Below are positions 20,880-32,339 of a DNA stretch of 64,000 bases, one piece after another; the stretch's first letter is position 1; every line of letters begins with the position of its first letter. A program made the translations under genes and the position numbers. This stretch comes from Valencia hispanica. Lineage: Eukaryota; Chordata; Actinopteri; Cyprinodontiformes; Valenciidae. The stretch lies in assembly GCA_963556495.2 (NCBI GenBank), contig OY747713.1:33755961-33819960 (forward strand), in the 5' to 3' direction. The notes under the pieces were generated by a model. The model searched no databases. It was given only the letters and a program-made list of their open reading frames with translations, and was not told the origin of the DNA.

Positions 20880-20935
20880 ACTAGAAAAGTGCTCGGAGAG
20901 CACAGACCTCCGCCAAGGCAGCTCAGTCCCAGTCA
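20880..20935 (+). repeat. RTE-type LINE/SINE 3'-region fragment
   Basis: ACTAGAAAAGTGCTCGGAGA followed by GCACAGACCTCCGCCAAGGC is the widespread 3'-UTR motif of fish RTE-related repeats. The same motif occurs at 45451. Only about 55 bp survive. Confidence 0.55.
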
Positions 20936-22300
20936 AGACAACAGTCTGCACTTTTACAAAGTAAAACTGTTGATTTAATCAGTGCTATAGTCTAGTTTAT
21001 TCTAGTATATTCTGATTTGTTTCCTCCCAGACAATCATTGGTCAAAATGTTAAATCAGTCATTGATGCAGCTCCTTCTATTCAGCATTTATGAGGATGCC
21101 TACATTATTGCTTCTTGTGTGGATAATTGTCTAATGCATGATAAGACAGAGAAACAGCTTTATTTAATTAGAATTATTTATGGATTTTAATTACTTATAT
21201 TTACATTAATCTTTAACCCCCATGTTGTGATTCGCATGTCTGTCACTCAGTCTAGGCCCCGCCCCCTTTGTATTACAGCCCTGCTTTTATTTTAGTGTGA
21301 CACCCCAAGATCATCACTGGACCCCATTTAGCCATCTTTAAAAACTTCCTAGATACACCCCTGCTCACCGGTCTTTATGAAGTATTTTTAGGCTTATATA
21401 AACATTATATAAACATATTATTCAAGCATTATTACCTATCATCATTTTGAATAAGACATTCGGAATTAGACTCACTTTAGGGCTAAAAACAGCAGGTCTG
21501 ACCCTCTGTAACAAAAGCTGTTATTAATTCAAACTCTTAGAAAAGTCTGTTTTGTGGATCTATGTGCAGAAAGTTCTGATGCTGCTAAAAGCAAGCAGCC
21601 AGTTACGGGCCGGGAGAATGGTTGCACAACTCCTCTCTGATCGGTCATACCATCGTGCCTCTATTGCATTCACCAAAGCCAGGAAATTACAAAACTACCT
21701 TCTTCGTTAATGTCATAGGGCAGCTCAGTTAGCCTAGTGTAAACTTATTCCTTCTGGGGTGAAAATAAAACATTCGGGGCTTGAGGAGAAATGTTTGGGG
21801 CTAGAGCCGGGAATGCCCATGCCAGGCGACGCCACTGGTACAGAGGTCCAAAAATGCAATCTTTCCTCAAGGAACCAACATCCGAAAAAACAAAACTCAA
21901 TATGTTGCCAACAGAGTCATTCCAACATGCAGTCACCCAGAACAGTGCAATTCTACAATTCAAAGTATAGATCGGTTTTAAATAGATCGTTTAAACAACC
22001 AAAAACTAATCTCATAAATCGTTTAGATGCTGCCATCTTACTATCCCAAAATACAAAATTATATCCATCAATGCAATGATGGATAAAGGAAAATACATTT
22101 TCCAAAAGGTTACTAATTACTAATTCAGCAAATTATTTCATGAAACATTACTCCCCCCAAATAATGCGTATTCACTTCTGCTTTGCATTGTGAATTGATT
22201 GTTTGAACACAAACAAATTGTGCTAATTAGTCTTAAACTAATCATTATTAGTTTAAAACTCACTTAGTTTCACTCCCAAACTCTTCAATACAAGCCTTGA
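20936..22300. other. Unassigned sequence with possible hAT ends
   Basis: AACTTCCTAGATACACCCCTG near 21345-21364 and GGCGACGCCACTG near 21826-21838 resemble outer ends of different hAT elements. No matching partners or duplications were found. The rest is unrecognised. Confidence 0.3.
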
Positions 22301-22302
22301 TC

Positions 22303-22720
22303 TTTAAAGGGCAACTCACCCCCCTACCGGAGTCTTACTCCGGCCATATTTCTTGTTTGAAAATGTTTGAAAAGAGCCATTGCCTGGCGGACCAGATAAT
22401 GGACAGGAGGAGAGCTTGGCGTGGTCTGCGCCGTGACTGACATGCTACAGACAGAGACAGCTATTTTGCCTCAGAGCAATATTTTGAGGTGGAGGATTTC
22501 CTCCAGCTCCTTTATCAGAGGGAAGACAGGGAGGTTCTGTGCTCCATACAAGGAGGCTTGTATGGAGACTAGGCCTATTTTATACCCCACAGTGGCAGGG
22601 TGGCAGGGTGGCTGGCTGACGTCAGCCCTCACCACAGAGCGAATAGCAATGCCCGATATAAATTCAAGTGCAGTACAGAGTTTTATACTGAAGAGGGCGC
22701 CACACTGAAGATTCAGGAAT
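22303..22720. repeat. Possible TTAA-type MITE fragment with small palindromes
   Basis: TTAAAGGGCAACTCACCCCC at 22303 resembles left ends of TTAA-target fish MITEs, but no right end is seen. Two hairpins are visible: CCGGAGT/ACTCCGG (22327-22343, 3-nt loop) and CTCCATACAAG/CTTGTATGGAG (22542-22567, 4-nt loop). The segment is more GC-rich than its surroundings. Confidence 0.35.
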
Positions 22721-24985
22721 ATTTTTTTTTTTACTAAGATGCATTAAAATACCAAAATAATAACCAGACACGTAGACAGCACTATTAGACGCCACCAGTG
22801 GAGACCTGCAGCTCGGGAAACAGTTACCAAAGCACAACCAGACACACTAAGAATAGTGAGTTTGAAAAATATCTGAGCAGGACTATATATACTATAAACT
22901 ATGTTAGTTCTGAAGTTAATTGGTTGTACTAGCTTTATTAAGGACTATTCATTTAAATGGAATGTGTACATCCTAGATTTTTCCATTCTTTTATCTGAAA
23001 AAACAAAGTTTGGACGGCTTCTAGTCTTTCGGTTCCATGCAACTTTGGGGCAAGGATTCATCGGTTTGTAGAGTCTATGTTAAAAAATTAAATCAGAAGA
23101 GGTATCAGTTTTCAAATAAGGATATGGTGTTGCAGCTCAGAAACCAATACAAATACCTTCAATCCATCACAAGAAACTGATCTTTAATTATGAAACTTTT
23201 ACTTAAGGCTCACTACTGATTTCCCTCTTTTATTTGATTTCCTTTGTGCAACTACTATCACTTTTCACACCTCTGTATCCAAATAGATAATTTCCCAGCA
23301 CATTTGAGGAGTGAATGACATTAATTACTTTCTTGTGTTTAACTAATTGATATCAGCATTAAAGGCTATTGTGGATTTAGTCCTAATTGTGAGGCAAATA
23401 TCTGAAATCTGAGTGGTTTGTGTTCTATGGTTGAATAATTTGAGCGATTAGACCCTGCTGTGGTCAGCTCTAACGGATCATTGTCAGTGGAACAATAGAG
23501 AGATCCCCTTTTCTCTGTAATCAATGTGGTGTTCTGAGCTCTGGAGCCATTCTGTTAGAGTTATTAGGAGCGCTTTACTTTATGTACTTATGTGCTGCAC
23601 ATTTCGCTGACAATCAGCAGTATTGGATCAGAGCTGGACACAGTCCACCTTATCTGGCCCAATATTACGGACAGCAAATTCTTCTGTTGTAGTATCAAAC
23701 ATATTATTTTACTCATCTCACAACTAGTCTTATAACATAAAAAATTAGCAATTCATCGAATCATAATTTGTTTGTAAATTGTTCCCAGCTGCCACAAGGT
23801 TCACTTTTATTCTGATTAATTAGATAAAGTCATACCCAAGTCATTATTCTTACTCCCCTGCTCAACTGTGAACGAGAATGGAAAAGATAAGTTGTAGAGA
23901 AGAAGTCTGTGCAGCAAGAGATCAGTGTAATAAAGTAACAAAATAAAGTATCATAAGGAACACGTGTTGTATTTTACACTTGACAGAGCCTATGAACAAA
24001 ATATTACCTGACAAACACCTAACATGACTACGTGTATAAAATTCAATTTCCAGCTTACAGGTTGTGTCATGTAATTGAAGAATTCCAGAAAAATAGTGGT
24101 ATAAAATGTTCCTCTAGTTTTTCCTCTTGTGTCAGTCTGCACTGTTCGGTTCTATTGGTAGAGGACATATTCTTAACGGCAGTGAGCTGAGCTTTGTTTA
24201 ATGCAACACTCTGCTATTATTGCATTATGCTGGCAAATGTGTTTCAGAGCTCAGCATCTCTATTGTCACACTCTGCAAGGAAGGGCAATACAGATGTTAT
24301 TTATTTATTTATTGGAGCTCTCCTCGTTGTTACTCACAGTTGCATTGCCCATATAAAAATTATGTTTTTGCCCATGTTTTGTAAACTCAAAAACCTAAAG
24401 AGTTTTTAGTATGTCAAGGTACTGGAACAAAGTGTGTCAAGATAATTTTGACAAGTGTTTAAGACAAAGTAATGCTTACTGTCTTGGCAACTTAACTGAT
24501 TTTAAAATTAGTAAATAAAAATTAAGGACTGTAACTTCAAACACGTGACTAAAAAACACAAAAATCAAAACCATATGCTGGCTTATTTTATTATCCTAAA
24601 TGCTGGGGTTATTTAATTAGGCAGACAGGACTGCTTATTGAGTTGAAACTTGACACTAAAAAGAGCATCATTCATCACAGATCACCATTTAAAGTTATAC
24701 GATGACCTGATCAGACTTTCCTCAACCTCTACCAAATAATGAGATTTGAAATTGTAAGACTGGAAAATTATGCTCCATAATACTGTTAATGTCTGTGACT
24801 GATGTTATTGACTTTACTTCACACTATAGAATGAGTTTGGTCAGTTTAACCAACTCATGTTTACCATTCACACTCTGACAAAAGCATTGGTCATAAGATC
24901 ATCATAGGCAGTCAATGCATTACTAACGATTGAGAATGAGATTTTTTTTCCAAGTTCAAATATTTGTTGTTAACTTTACCGGCCA
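22721..24985. other. Unassigned sequence
   Basis: No gene, RNA or repeat was recognised. It could be ordinary intergenic or intronic DNA. Confidence 0.5.
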
Positions 24986-25004
24986 CTCTATATTGCAATG
25001 GCAT

Positions 25005-25105
25005 TTGAGTGTGTCCTTTTGTCTGTGGTGCTCTGCGATGGACTGGTGACCTTTCTAGAGGGCACCCTGCCTTCACCACTGACTGCTGGAGAAAGACATT
25101 GTTGA
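25005..25105 (+). repeat. SINE 3'-part fragment
   Basis: CTCTGCGATGGACTGGTGAC, then a diverged GGGCACCCTGCCTTC and GACTGCTGGAGAAAGAC match the 3' body of the SINE family at 30590-30910 and 58985-59125. Confidence 0.5.
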
Positions 25106-25495
25106 CCCTAGTTCTGGAATGCCACAACGATACAGCAGACAGTAAAAGATTCATTAAAAGAATATGTTTTTATCCAAAAAGTGTTACTTCACTGTTGGAC
25201 AGGTCTATAGATAGATCTACCTCTATAGATACATAGATCTTTTGAGAAAACCAACAATCACTTTTTTGCAAATAAAGGTTTCATAAATCACCAACTTTAA
25301 TTTAAAAATCTTTCATTAGTGTATACTAGTTCGGTGTTGCTTCAGCCAATTCATATGGCGTGCTTTCCACAACTGTCTCAATTTAAGGAGAGAATATTAT
25401 TGCCCATATCAAAAAGCTCAACTACAAAAAAAAGAGATGACTGTGAGAAGTAGGGTGCTGAAATTATCATTATGAATTTTTTTGCGTGTTTCTGC
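25106..25495. other. Unassigned sequence
   Basis: A short GATA-like run (25200-25240) is the only notable feature. Confidence 0.5.
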
Positions 25496-25782
25496 ATTAA
25501 ATGTCTCATTCACTGAGAAACTATGTAATACTTGTTCTTTTTGAAATATGATCGTTCACTGAGTTGCATATGCATGCTGCACGTGAAAGTTTTCTCTTCC
25601 CCCCATTGCCTGCATTTGGTACAAAAAGGAAATAGATGGCAAAAAACGAGTGAGTCAGAAAGGGCGCGTCCTTTCTATGTCACAGAGAAAATTAGTATTC
25701 ATGGTCTTGCCTATATTGCCTTGCGACCGGCCACAGCAAGGCTGTATTGATTTTGCAGCCAGGAGAGAGCAGAGCGCACATC

Positions 25783-25868
25783 TGCTAGTAGAAGCTAACT
25801 GTTTTCAACTCTGCTAGTAAAATCTAACATTTGATCAACTCTGCTAGTAAAAGCTAACCGTTAACAAC
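25783..25868 (+). repeat. Three ~30-bp tandem repeats
   Basis: TCTGCTAGTAGAAGCTAAC, TCTGCTAGTAAAATCTAAC and TCTGCTAGTAAAAGCTAAC recur with spacers of about 10 bp, directly upstream of the THAP-like ATG. Confidence 0.85.
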
Positions 25869-25876
25869 TTCACAAC

Positions 25877-26026
25877 ATGGCAGAACACATTCAGGCTTGT
25901 GTTATTTGTGGACATAGCACATCAGCGTTGCATTTTTTTTACCAAAGAAAGAGGAGCTGAGGAAGAAACAGTTGGAATTTGTCTTGGAACACCACCAGTG
26001 AAGTACGTTAAATGTATTTGTTCAAG
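25877..26026 (+). pseudogene. THAP-like zinc-domain first exon, frameshifted
   Basis: ATG at 25877 opens MAEHIQACVICGHSTSALHF with a C-x2-C pair. After a frame change at a T8 run (about 25932-25939) it continues KKEELRKKQLEFVLEHH in another frame. The C-x2-C, the LHFFP-like position and the following basic helix suit the start of a THAP C2CH DNA-binding domain. The exon ends CAAG and is followed by GTAAGC, a good splice donor. The domain's later Cys/His ligands would lie in the next exon, which I did not find. THAP domains occur in host factors and in P-element and Kolobok-type transposases; the TTAA-flanked context favours a transposon origin. Confidence 0.35.
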
Positions 26027-26228
26027 GTAAGCATAGGAATCGCATTGCTGTTAGCCCGTCAGATGCGTAATCCTGATGTTTCCCCACACTCACTCCTCCG
26101 ACAAACTACAACCCTCTGAAACAGGAACGCCAGAGCATTTTTTTCCACAGAAAACGACTCACAAGGCACTCATTCAAACTAAAGATCACAGCAAATTTAT
26201 TGAAAAAGCAAGTGAAGGAGACCTTTAA

Positions 26229-27765
26229 CTCAAAATGTTTCATTATCCATTATATAACATGTCAATCACATATACTCTGATTTTGTTTAAATTACTATAA
26301 ACCTGTTCAAAGTCTTCTGTTTTGATACTATGAATCAAAATAGTTTTTGTCTTTCTGAATTCTCTCCTGCAGCAAATAAAACAAAAGAAAAAAATTTGTT
26401 GTCATCCTAGTTTTGAAGGGTATTTCCTTTTTCCTATAAGTAGTTTTGCCATAAACTTTAAAAAGAAAATAATGGTATTGTATAATAATTGTCCACACAT
26501 TTGAAATTGACGTTTTAACCTAAACACATTCTTCCAACAATTTACAAATCTGTTGAAAAAAAAAAAATGAAAGCTAGCTTTGTCATTACAAAGGCTACAC
26601 CTGCAGTGGAGAAAAAAATAAAAAAATGATTTCCTCTGATGGTTTTAGGGGATATTGAAATGTTGCTGGATCTTGTGTTAGTATGCTTTTACAAGCACGA
26701 GCCTCTTCCACTTCTCATTTGATGGTCTCAGCAGTCTGCTACACCGGGACAGTATAGTCTCAGGATTGATTTTAATCAGCGCTGTCATCAGATCAATGGA
26801 AGTTTATTACCCCCAGAAGGAGCAGTGGCAGTGAAGCTCTGCCCTCTAGGAAGTAGAGTTTCAAGGGTCTTCATCATCTGAGGTTCTAACAGCCCAAAGG
26901 GAGCATCTGGTATGGGTTTTGAGAATTAATTTGTTTTTATTGTGCGCTCTAAATCTCATTGTTATGTCTCTGAAATGCGATGTTTTGGGCAACGCCGGTG
27001 TCATGAAGGCAAATCAAACGAGTGCTGTGGTGGAGCCTTACAAACACATTACTTCAGAGGATGTTTGTTGTTTGTCAAGTGCAAAGAGATGTGGCCAGAA
27101 GTGGCAAGACAAAAAAGGGGAACTGCACGACATAGCGCGGTTATTTATTTTCACTCACATTCCAGTCAAAGGGATGAAAAAGTCTGTTTCTCATCCAACG
27201 TCTGGCATGTACGTGCACCGGGGGTTCTTTTGATAAACAACCACGCAGAGGTGCTTAGTACGCAGTGTGTTATATTATAGCCATTTAGAGAAACCCTTGG
27301 AACCAACTCCCCTGCTGCTCTCAATGCTCACTGGTTTTTAGTTACCCAGGTGACCAGTGCATGGCTGTGATTAATTGCACTTTGTTAATAAGCAATTCAG
27401 GCAACAACTAGAACAGGAAAGTATGAATGTGTTGGCAGCTGAGCTATATTCATATGTTCAGCTTTGCCAGGCCTCCATGCTGTTTTATGCTATACTATTT
27501 ACCTGAGGGTTAAACAATTACAAATAAGAGAGGTTTTCCCCTAATACTGTCCTCATCTTTCACCGTCTCTAACACTAGTATTTGTCCAATGATATATGAA
27601 GAGAATGCAATACTGTTCTCACTAACCCAATGTCCTGATTACAAACAATTATTCATCGTTACTCATAGTAATAAAAGGGTAATGGGTCCTCATAAATCCA
27701 CTTAGTTATACTTTCATTCAGTCCCACAGGGAGAGTTGCCACTGGGTCCACTAGGGGATGCAAGC
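26229..27765. other. Unassigned sequence
   Basis: I see no recognised feature. Overlapping open frames at 26919-27233 and 26942-27280 start at non-ATG or weak codons and have no domain. Confidence 0.5.
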
Positions 27766-27772
27766 AAAACTA

Positions 27773-28575
27773 CAGTGCCATGCAGAAGTAGAACTTTTCA
27801 CTTTTTGCTTTGATGCAACTCCAAATTTACATGTCTTTTATCTGGATTTAAATCTTCATTAAACACATACATGTTTTCCCCACTTTTAAAATTCTAATGG
27901 GACCATTGAAAGTAAATTTGCACCAGATGTTGGTAAAACCCACTGACAGAAAATAGGCATTTAAAACACCCACAGAAATTTACTGAGTACTCACGGAAAA
28001 TATTTAACTTTTTGTTGTTGTTGTGGCGATGACAACATCAAGACGTCTCCTGTCCAGAAAAACTAGTCACAACCTTTGCTTAGGTGTGATTCTGACCCAT
28101 TCTTTCACACAAACTTGTCTTGAAATCTTAAACATTGTGAGTTATTTCTATTCACTCTTATCTTCAGATTGTAGCATTAAAACTCAGCCACAAGCCACAA
28201 CAAACATTTGAAAGGTGTTTTGGTTTAGATGGGACCAAAATTTAATTCCTTGAATTACATGCAAAATATGTGGCAAAAAACAAAAAAAAAATCCCACTGT
28301 GCATCAATACAAACTTACAACACCCAAAATAAACTTTAGTGGTGGCAGCATCATGCTGGAGGATATTTCTTCAGTACAGCCAAAGAAGCTGGTCAGAGTT
28401 GGTCAGAAAATTGGTACAAATAAAATCATGGTTATACTGCAAATGCTTCATACCACATATACATCATACTTCATTTTTAAGTCTAATTATGGTAAACATA
28501 CACGTAGAGCTGCAAAATAATGGTTTTAGATTAAATTCCAGACATAATCAAAATAAGAATCAGGGACAATATTTA
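27773..28575 (+). mobile_element. Decayed Tc1-like transposon, left part
   Basis: It starts CAGTGCCATGCAGAAGTAGA as a Tc1-type terminus after a TA dinucleotide, with terminal-repeat-like text to about 27890. Later, SGGSIMLEDISSVQPKKLV (28336-28392) corresponds to the conserved [20 protein letters not shown] region between the first and second catalytic Asp. The N-terminal half is largely unrecognisable. An L2 fragment interrupts it at about 28580, and it resumes after 29586. Confidence 0.65.
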
Positions 28576-28579
28576 AGAT

Positions 28580-29586
28580 TGCTCGCTATTGCTCCCTATT
28601 TAATATCTACATGCTCCCACTAGCCCAGATTATGACAACCAATAAGATTAGCTACCATAACTATGCAGATGATACTCAGCTGTACATTACAATGTCACCA
28701 GGTGACTTTGAACCCATTTAAACACTAAGTAAATGCATTAAGCAAATCAATGGATGGATGTGCCATAATTTTCTCCACCTGAACAGAAAAAAAATAGAAG
28801 TAATGTTTTTCGACCTATAGAGGGACAATTAAGAGTCAGCACACATCTTCACTTAATACAGCTAGAAACTACTGATCAGGCCTGACATCTGGGTGTAGTG
28901 ATGGACTCAAACCTGAACCTCCAGGGTCACATAAAGGCAATAACAAGGTCAGCCTTGAAGAACATTTCTAGGCTTAAAGGACTGATTTTGCAACAAGACC
29001 TTAAAAAACTCATCCATGCCTTTATCTTTAGTCGGATTGATTACTGCAGAGGCATCCTCACAGGTCTGCCTAAAAAGTCAATCAGACAGCTGCAGCTGAT
29101 CCAGAACACTGCTGCTCGAGTCCTTATTAGAATCTGGAAAGTAGAGCACATCACCCCAGTTCTAAAGTCATTACACAGGCTCCCTGTAGCTCAGAGAATA
29201 GACTTCAAAATACTTTTACTAATTTATAAATCATTTAATGGCTTATTGAAGACTTGCTGTCCCTATACCAACCCCTAAGACCATTCAGGTCATCTAATTC
29301 CAGTCTACTCAACATCCCTAGATTTAGAACCAAACATGGAGAAGCAGCTATCAGTTTCTATGCTCCTCTAATCTGGAACGAACTTCCAGACAACTGCAAA
29401 GCTGCTGAAACACTGACCTGTTTTAAATCAAGGCTAAAAACCCATCTGTTTAGAGCTGCCTTTGAGTAATGTTTTAATGTGTCATATGTTCAGCGTGTGT
29501 TTTATGCTTTATTGTAGTTTTTATGTAAATCACCTTGAATTCTCTTGTTGAAAGTGCTATACAAATAAAATTGCCTTGCCTTGCCT
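28580..29586 (+). pseudogene. L2-like LINE (gamma type), RT palm to 3' end
   Basis: Translation gives FNIYMLPL and HNYADDTQLYITMSPGDFE (RT motif C intact, about 28655-28710), KQINGWMCHNFLHLNRKK, then SALKNISRLKGLILQQDL and FSRIDYCRGILTGLP (28898-29080). It continues IQNTAARVLIRIWKVEHITP and LHRLPVAQRIDFKILLLIYK, and finishes with the terminal block LIWNELPDNCKAAETLTCF (29254-29469). The 3' UTR ends AAAGTGCTATACAAATAAAA followed by a TTGCC pentamer repeat. Several stops and frame changes lie between 28725 and 28900. It lacks the endonuclease and the 5' half of the RT, the usual 5' truncation. The same family occurs antisense at 35841 and 40835. Confidence 0.85.
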
Positions 29587-29825
29587 CTGTAGATGCCCTC
29601 CTTTCAAACTGATTGAGTTTGAAGTTTTTTGCAAAGAAGAAGCAATAAAATCAGACTCTGGATGTGCAAAGGTGGTTGAAACACCCCACAAAAGACTTGC
29701 ATCTGTAATTACCGTAAAAATGTGGTTTAACAAAGCAGTGATTCATGTGCTCTGAATAAAAATGCACACAGTACCTTTCAAATTTTTATTTCTAAAATAT
29801 TGTGAAAACCCTGAATTTTACTTTT
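29587..29825 (+). mobile_element. Decayed Tc1-like transposon, right part
   Basis: After the L2 insertion, AGATGCCCTCCTTTCAAACTGA and GTGCAAAGGTGGTTGAAAC..AAAAGACTTGCATCTGTAAT match the end of a Tc1 transposase frame (KLAAVIAA-like), followed by terminal-repeat text. It pairs with 27773-28575. Confidence 0.55.
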
Positions 29826-30585
29826 ATATAATAATTATTTGTATGTTTTTGTGGGCTAATAATTTCAGAATAAAATACATGTTTACCATCCTATATTCTT
29901 TAAAAAAGTTCAAAGGTATATGAGTAAGCAGGATGGTCAGTAATTAAGTTAAGCACGTACCCGGCTTCATTCAGCTTGTTTCATGATATTACAAGAATCC
30001 AATTATTGTTCATTAAACAGTGCTGATGATAAGTCCTTAATATGATTAGTGTGTTGCAGAAGAAAGTATCTAAACATTAAGTCGTTAAATCTTTGAGTTC
30101 ATCAGTAAACACAAGCGGATCTAAAGTGCGAGTCCAACAGGATCTGATTGGATGAGCCGGATATCTTTGATGAGATTAAAGGACTGTGTGCCATCAGATT
30201 ATGAGGGATAATTAACAATGTAATCGTAAATCATCTGTAGCAAGATGGATGCTTTCAATTACATCCAAGTACTGGTGAAACATACGATTACCATACAGCA
30301 GAAGAAAGTGCTTTCAACGGCAATGACACAAAATTGAAAAATAAAGAAATGAAAAACACTATGAGGGAGGCAGAGGTAACCCAGAGCTACAACACCTTGC
30401 TAAACTAGATTTTGTCACATTACAGTCCCTAATTTTATTTATTACCTCTGCAACTCCTTGATTGCTTCTCTGATCAATGGTATTAATTTCTGACATGTGA
30501 GTTTATGTGGATAGCTTTGTGTTGCTATGTGTGGTAGATTTGCAGTTGTGTTATACTCTTTCCATATCCCTACGATGGATTGAAC
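29826..30585. other. Unassigned sequence
   Basis: Nothing was recognised in this stretch. Confidence 0.5.
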
Positions 30586-30589
30586 GGAG

Positions 30590-30910
30590 GCTGAATGGTG
30601 GCACAGTTAGTAGCATTGTTGCCTTGCAGCAAGAAAGTCCTGGGTTTAAATCCCAGCCTGAGATCTTTCTGCATGGAGTTTGCATGTACTCCCTGTCCAT
30701 GTGTGGGCTCTACCTGGGTACTCTGGATTTTTCACACCTCCCAAGGGTAGCTGGTCTCACTAAATTGCCCTTTGGTTTAAGTGTGTGTGCACAATTGATT
30801 GTTCTGTGTTCTCCTTTGGTGGACTGGGGACCTATCCAGGGTCTGCTCGAGATAGGCATAACTCTAACCCCAAAATGATGACAAGGTTTTTCCAATGTTA
30901 TGCTTGGTAT
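30590..30910 (+). repeat. tRNA-derived SINE
   Basis: The head has an A-box-like GGTGGCACAGTTAGTAGC and a B-box-like CCTGGGTTTAAATCCC. The body GCATGGAGTTTGCATGTACT and TGTGGGCTCTACCTGGGTAC matches a SINE-like repeat found throughout fish genomes. The 3' part has GGACTGGGGACCTATCCAGG. The open frame 30507-30878 across it is incidental. Pieces of the same 3' body occur at 25005, 55419 and 58985. Confidence 0.7.
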
Positions 30911-31164
30911 GGGTTGAATATACATTAACAGACATTAGTGGTAGTCCTATTCCGCCTTGGGGCTGCATGGGACTTTCATACCTATAACTTAATTAATTTA
31001 GACTTGAAACCAAATTTTCAATATACAAATTGACTCTTAAATTAAATAAATGTATTCAGAGGTTGCACTGTATATTAGAAAATGTCACTTAAACATTTTT
31101 TGAACCAGTAAAGTTACCAATCTTTCTAGCAACTATCCATAATCCCCAGATCCAAAAGAAGATT

Positions 31165-31190
31165 GAAAAAAAAAAATATATATATATATA
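31165..31190. repeat. Short A/TA run
   Basis: A poly-A run is followed by about eight TA units. Confidence 0.9.
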
Positions 31191-31315
31191 CAACTTCTTA
31201 TGGTTGCTCAACAAAAAAAGTGATCTAAAACTAATTACTTTCAGGAAGTAAAACATATTGGCTTAAAACAATGGATAGAAAGGCAACAACATTAGATTTT
31301 CAACATTTAAATTTA

Positions 31316-31612
31316 TGCAAGAATTATCATCTATCCATTGTCTTCTGTTTTATCCAGAATCAGGTTGCAGAGGCAGCAGCCTAAGGAGAGAGTTCCAGAC
31401 TTCCCTCTCTCCAGCCACTTGGGCCAGCTCCTCTGAGGAATCCCAAGGCATTCACAGGCTAGTCGAGAAACTTAGTCCAGTGTGTCCTGGGTCTTCCTCT
31501 GGGTCTCTTTCTGGTGGGATATGCTTAGAAAACCTCACCAGGGATATATCCAGCAGGCATCCTAACCAGATGCCCGAGCCATTTCATCTGACTCCGCTCG
31601 ATGTGGAGGAAT
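31316..31612 (-). mobile_element. Rex3/RTE-like LINE 3' fragment 1
   Basis: On the minus strand the sequence encodes the degenerate C-terminal region of a fish RTE-type LINE (MPPGR..EVF.A.P.G..RGR pattern). It is recognisable from CATCTGACTCCGCTCGATGT and GGGCCAGCTCCTCTGAGGAA on the plus strand. The 3' end lies near the CTATCCATTGTCTTCTG at 31331. No open frame survives. Confidence 0.6.
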
Positions 31613-31699
31613 GATTAGTCAAAGCTAATAGAGTGACTTAAATGTATTTAACATTATTTTAACAATTTAGTAATTTCAAACATTTTTATTCAAAGCTGA

Positions 31700-31975
31700 T
31701 TACACAATTTATCCATCGTCCTCTGCTTATCTGAGATTGGGTCGCAATGGCAATAGGGCCAGGAGGGAACCCCAAGCAACCGACATCCTCCAGCTCATTC
31801 TGAGGGATCCCAACGCATTCCCAGATCAGATGGAAATATATAATCCCTCCAGCAAGTTCTGGGTCATCCATGGGGTCTCCCCCAGTGGGACGTGCCTGGA
31901 AAACCTCCAAAGGGATGCGCCCAGGGGGCTTCTCGAGCAGATGCCAGAATTTTTCAGATGCCTGAAAAATCATTT
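31700..31975 (-). pseudogene. Rex3/RTE-like LINE 3' fragment 2
   Basis: The minus strand holds an open segment with HLLEKPPGRIPLEVFQARPT, then GGDPMDDPELAGG and WECVGIPQNELEDV. This matches the conserved C-terminal tail of fish Rex3/RTE ORFs (PPGR..EVF.ARPTG, WERLG.P.EELE.V) with several substitutions. It ends at plus-strand TTATCCATCGTCCTCTGCTT. It is the second such fragment in 700 bp and in the same orientation as 31316-31612. Confidence 0.65.
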
Positions 31976-32256
31976 GTAATACATAGTCAAAGTTTTGTCC
32001 AGTTCTCAGTCAGATATAAACCCAAAAAGATGACAAGATGCTTATTAATTCAGTTGGTTAGTACTGCAATCTGCAAACTTTGCAATAGTAAAATTTCATC
32101 GTAATATTATGTGCCTGTCTAGTTTCTGTAAATTGAGCCTGAACCCGAAACAAAGTTAGTGCATCCAGTATTCTGAAGCTCAGTTCCTCTTTCTGGTTGT
32201 CTTGGCAAACAAAAGAACATTTTATAAAGAAAGAAAAAGTTGTAAAGATTCCATAG

Positions 32257-32258
<2 letters not shown>

Positions 32259-32334
<76 letters not shown>
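32259..32334. repeat. (TTA)n microsatellite, about 25 units
   Basis: The run of trinucleotides is essentially uninterrupted and immediately precedes the 5' truncation point of the L2 copy at 32340. The minus-strand poly-Asn open frame over it is spurious. Confidence 0.95.
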
Positions 32335-32337
<3 letters not shown>

Positions 32338-32339
32338 TT

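Larger units (their letters stand above)
25501..26224 (+). mobile_element. TTAA-flanked DNA element carrying a THAP-like exon (724 bp)
   Basis: TTAA lies at 25497-25500 and 26225-26228. Termini are ATGTCTCATTCACTGAG on the left and AGGTCTCCTTCACTTGC on the right (reverse complement), about 13 of 17 identical. It contains three roughly 30-bp tandem repeats and a short coding exon with a splice donor. A TTAA target plus a THAP-like zinc domain would suit a Kolobok-derived element. The second half has no recognised coding content. Confidence 0.5.

Noticed and set aside
21345..21838. A possible hAT element between CCCCTG-type and GCCACTG-type ends
   Set aside because: The two ends are not inverted copies of each other and no 8-bp duplication flanks them.
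26919..27280. Overlapping open frames of about 104-112 codons, one starting with a signal-peptide-like run
   Set aside because: The apparent start is TTG, not ATG. Two frames overlap, and neither shows a domain or splice context.
30507..30878. 123-codon open frame
   Set aside because: It covers a tRNA-derived SINE, so the frame is incidental.
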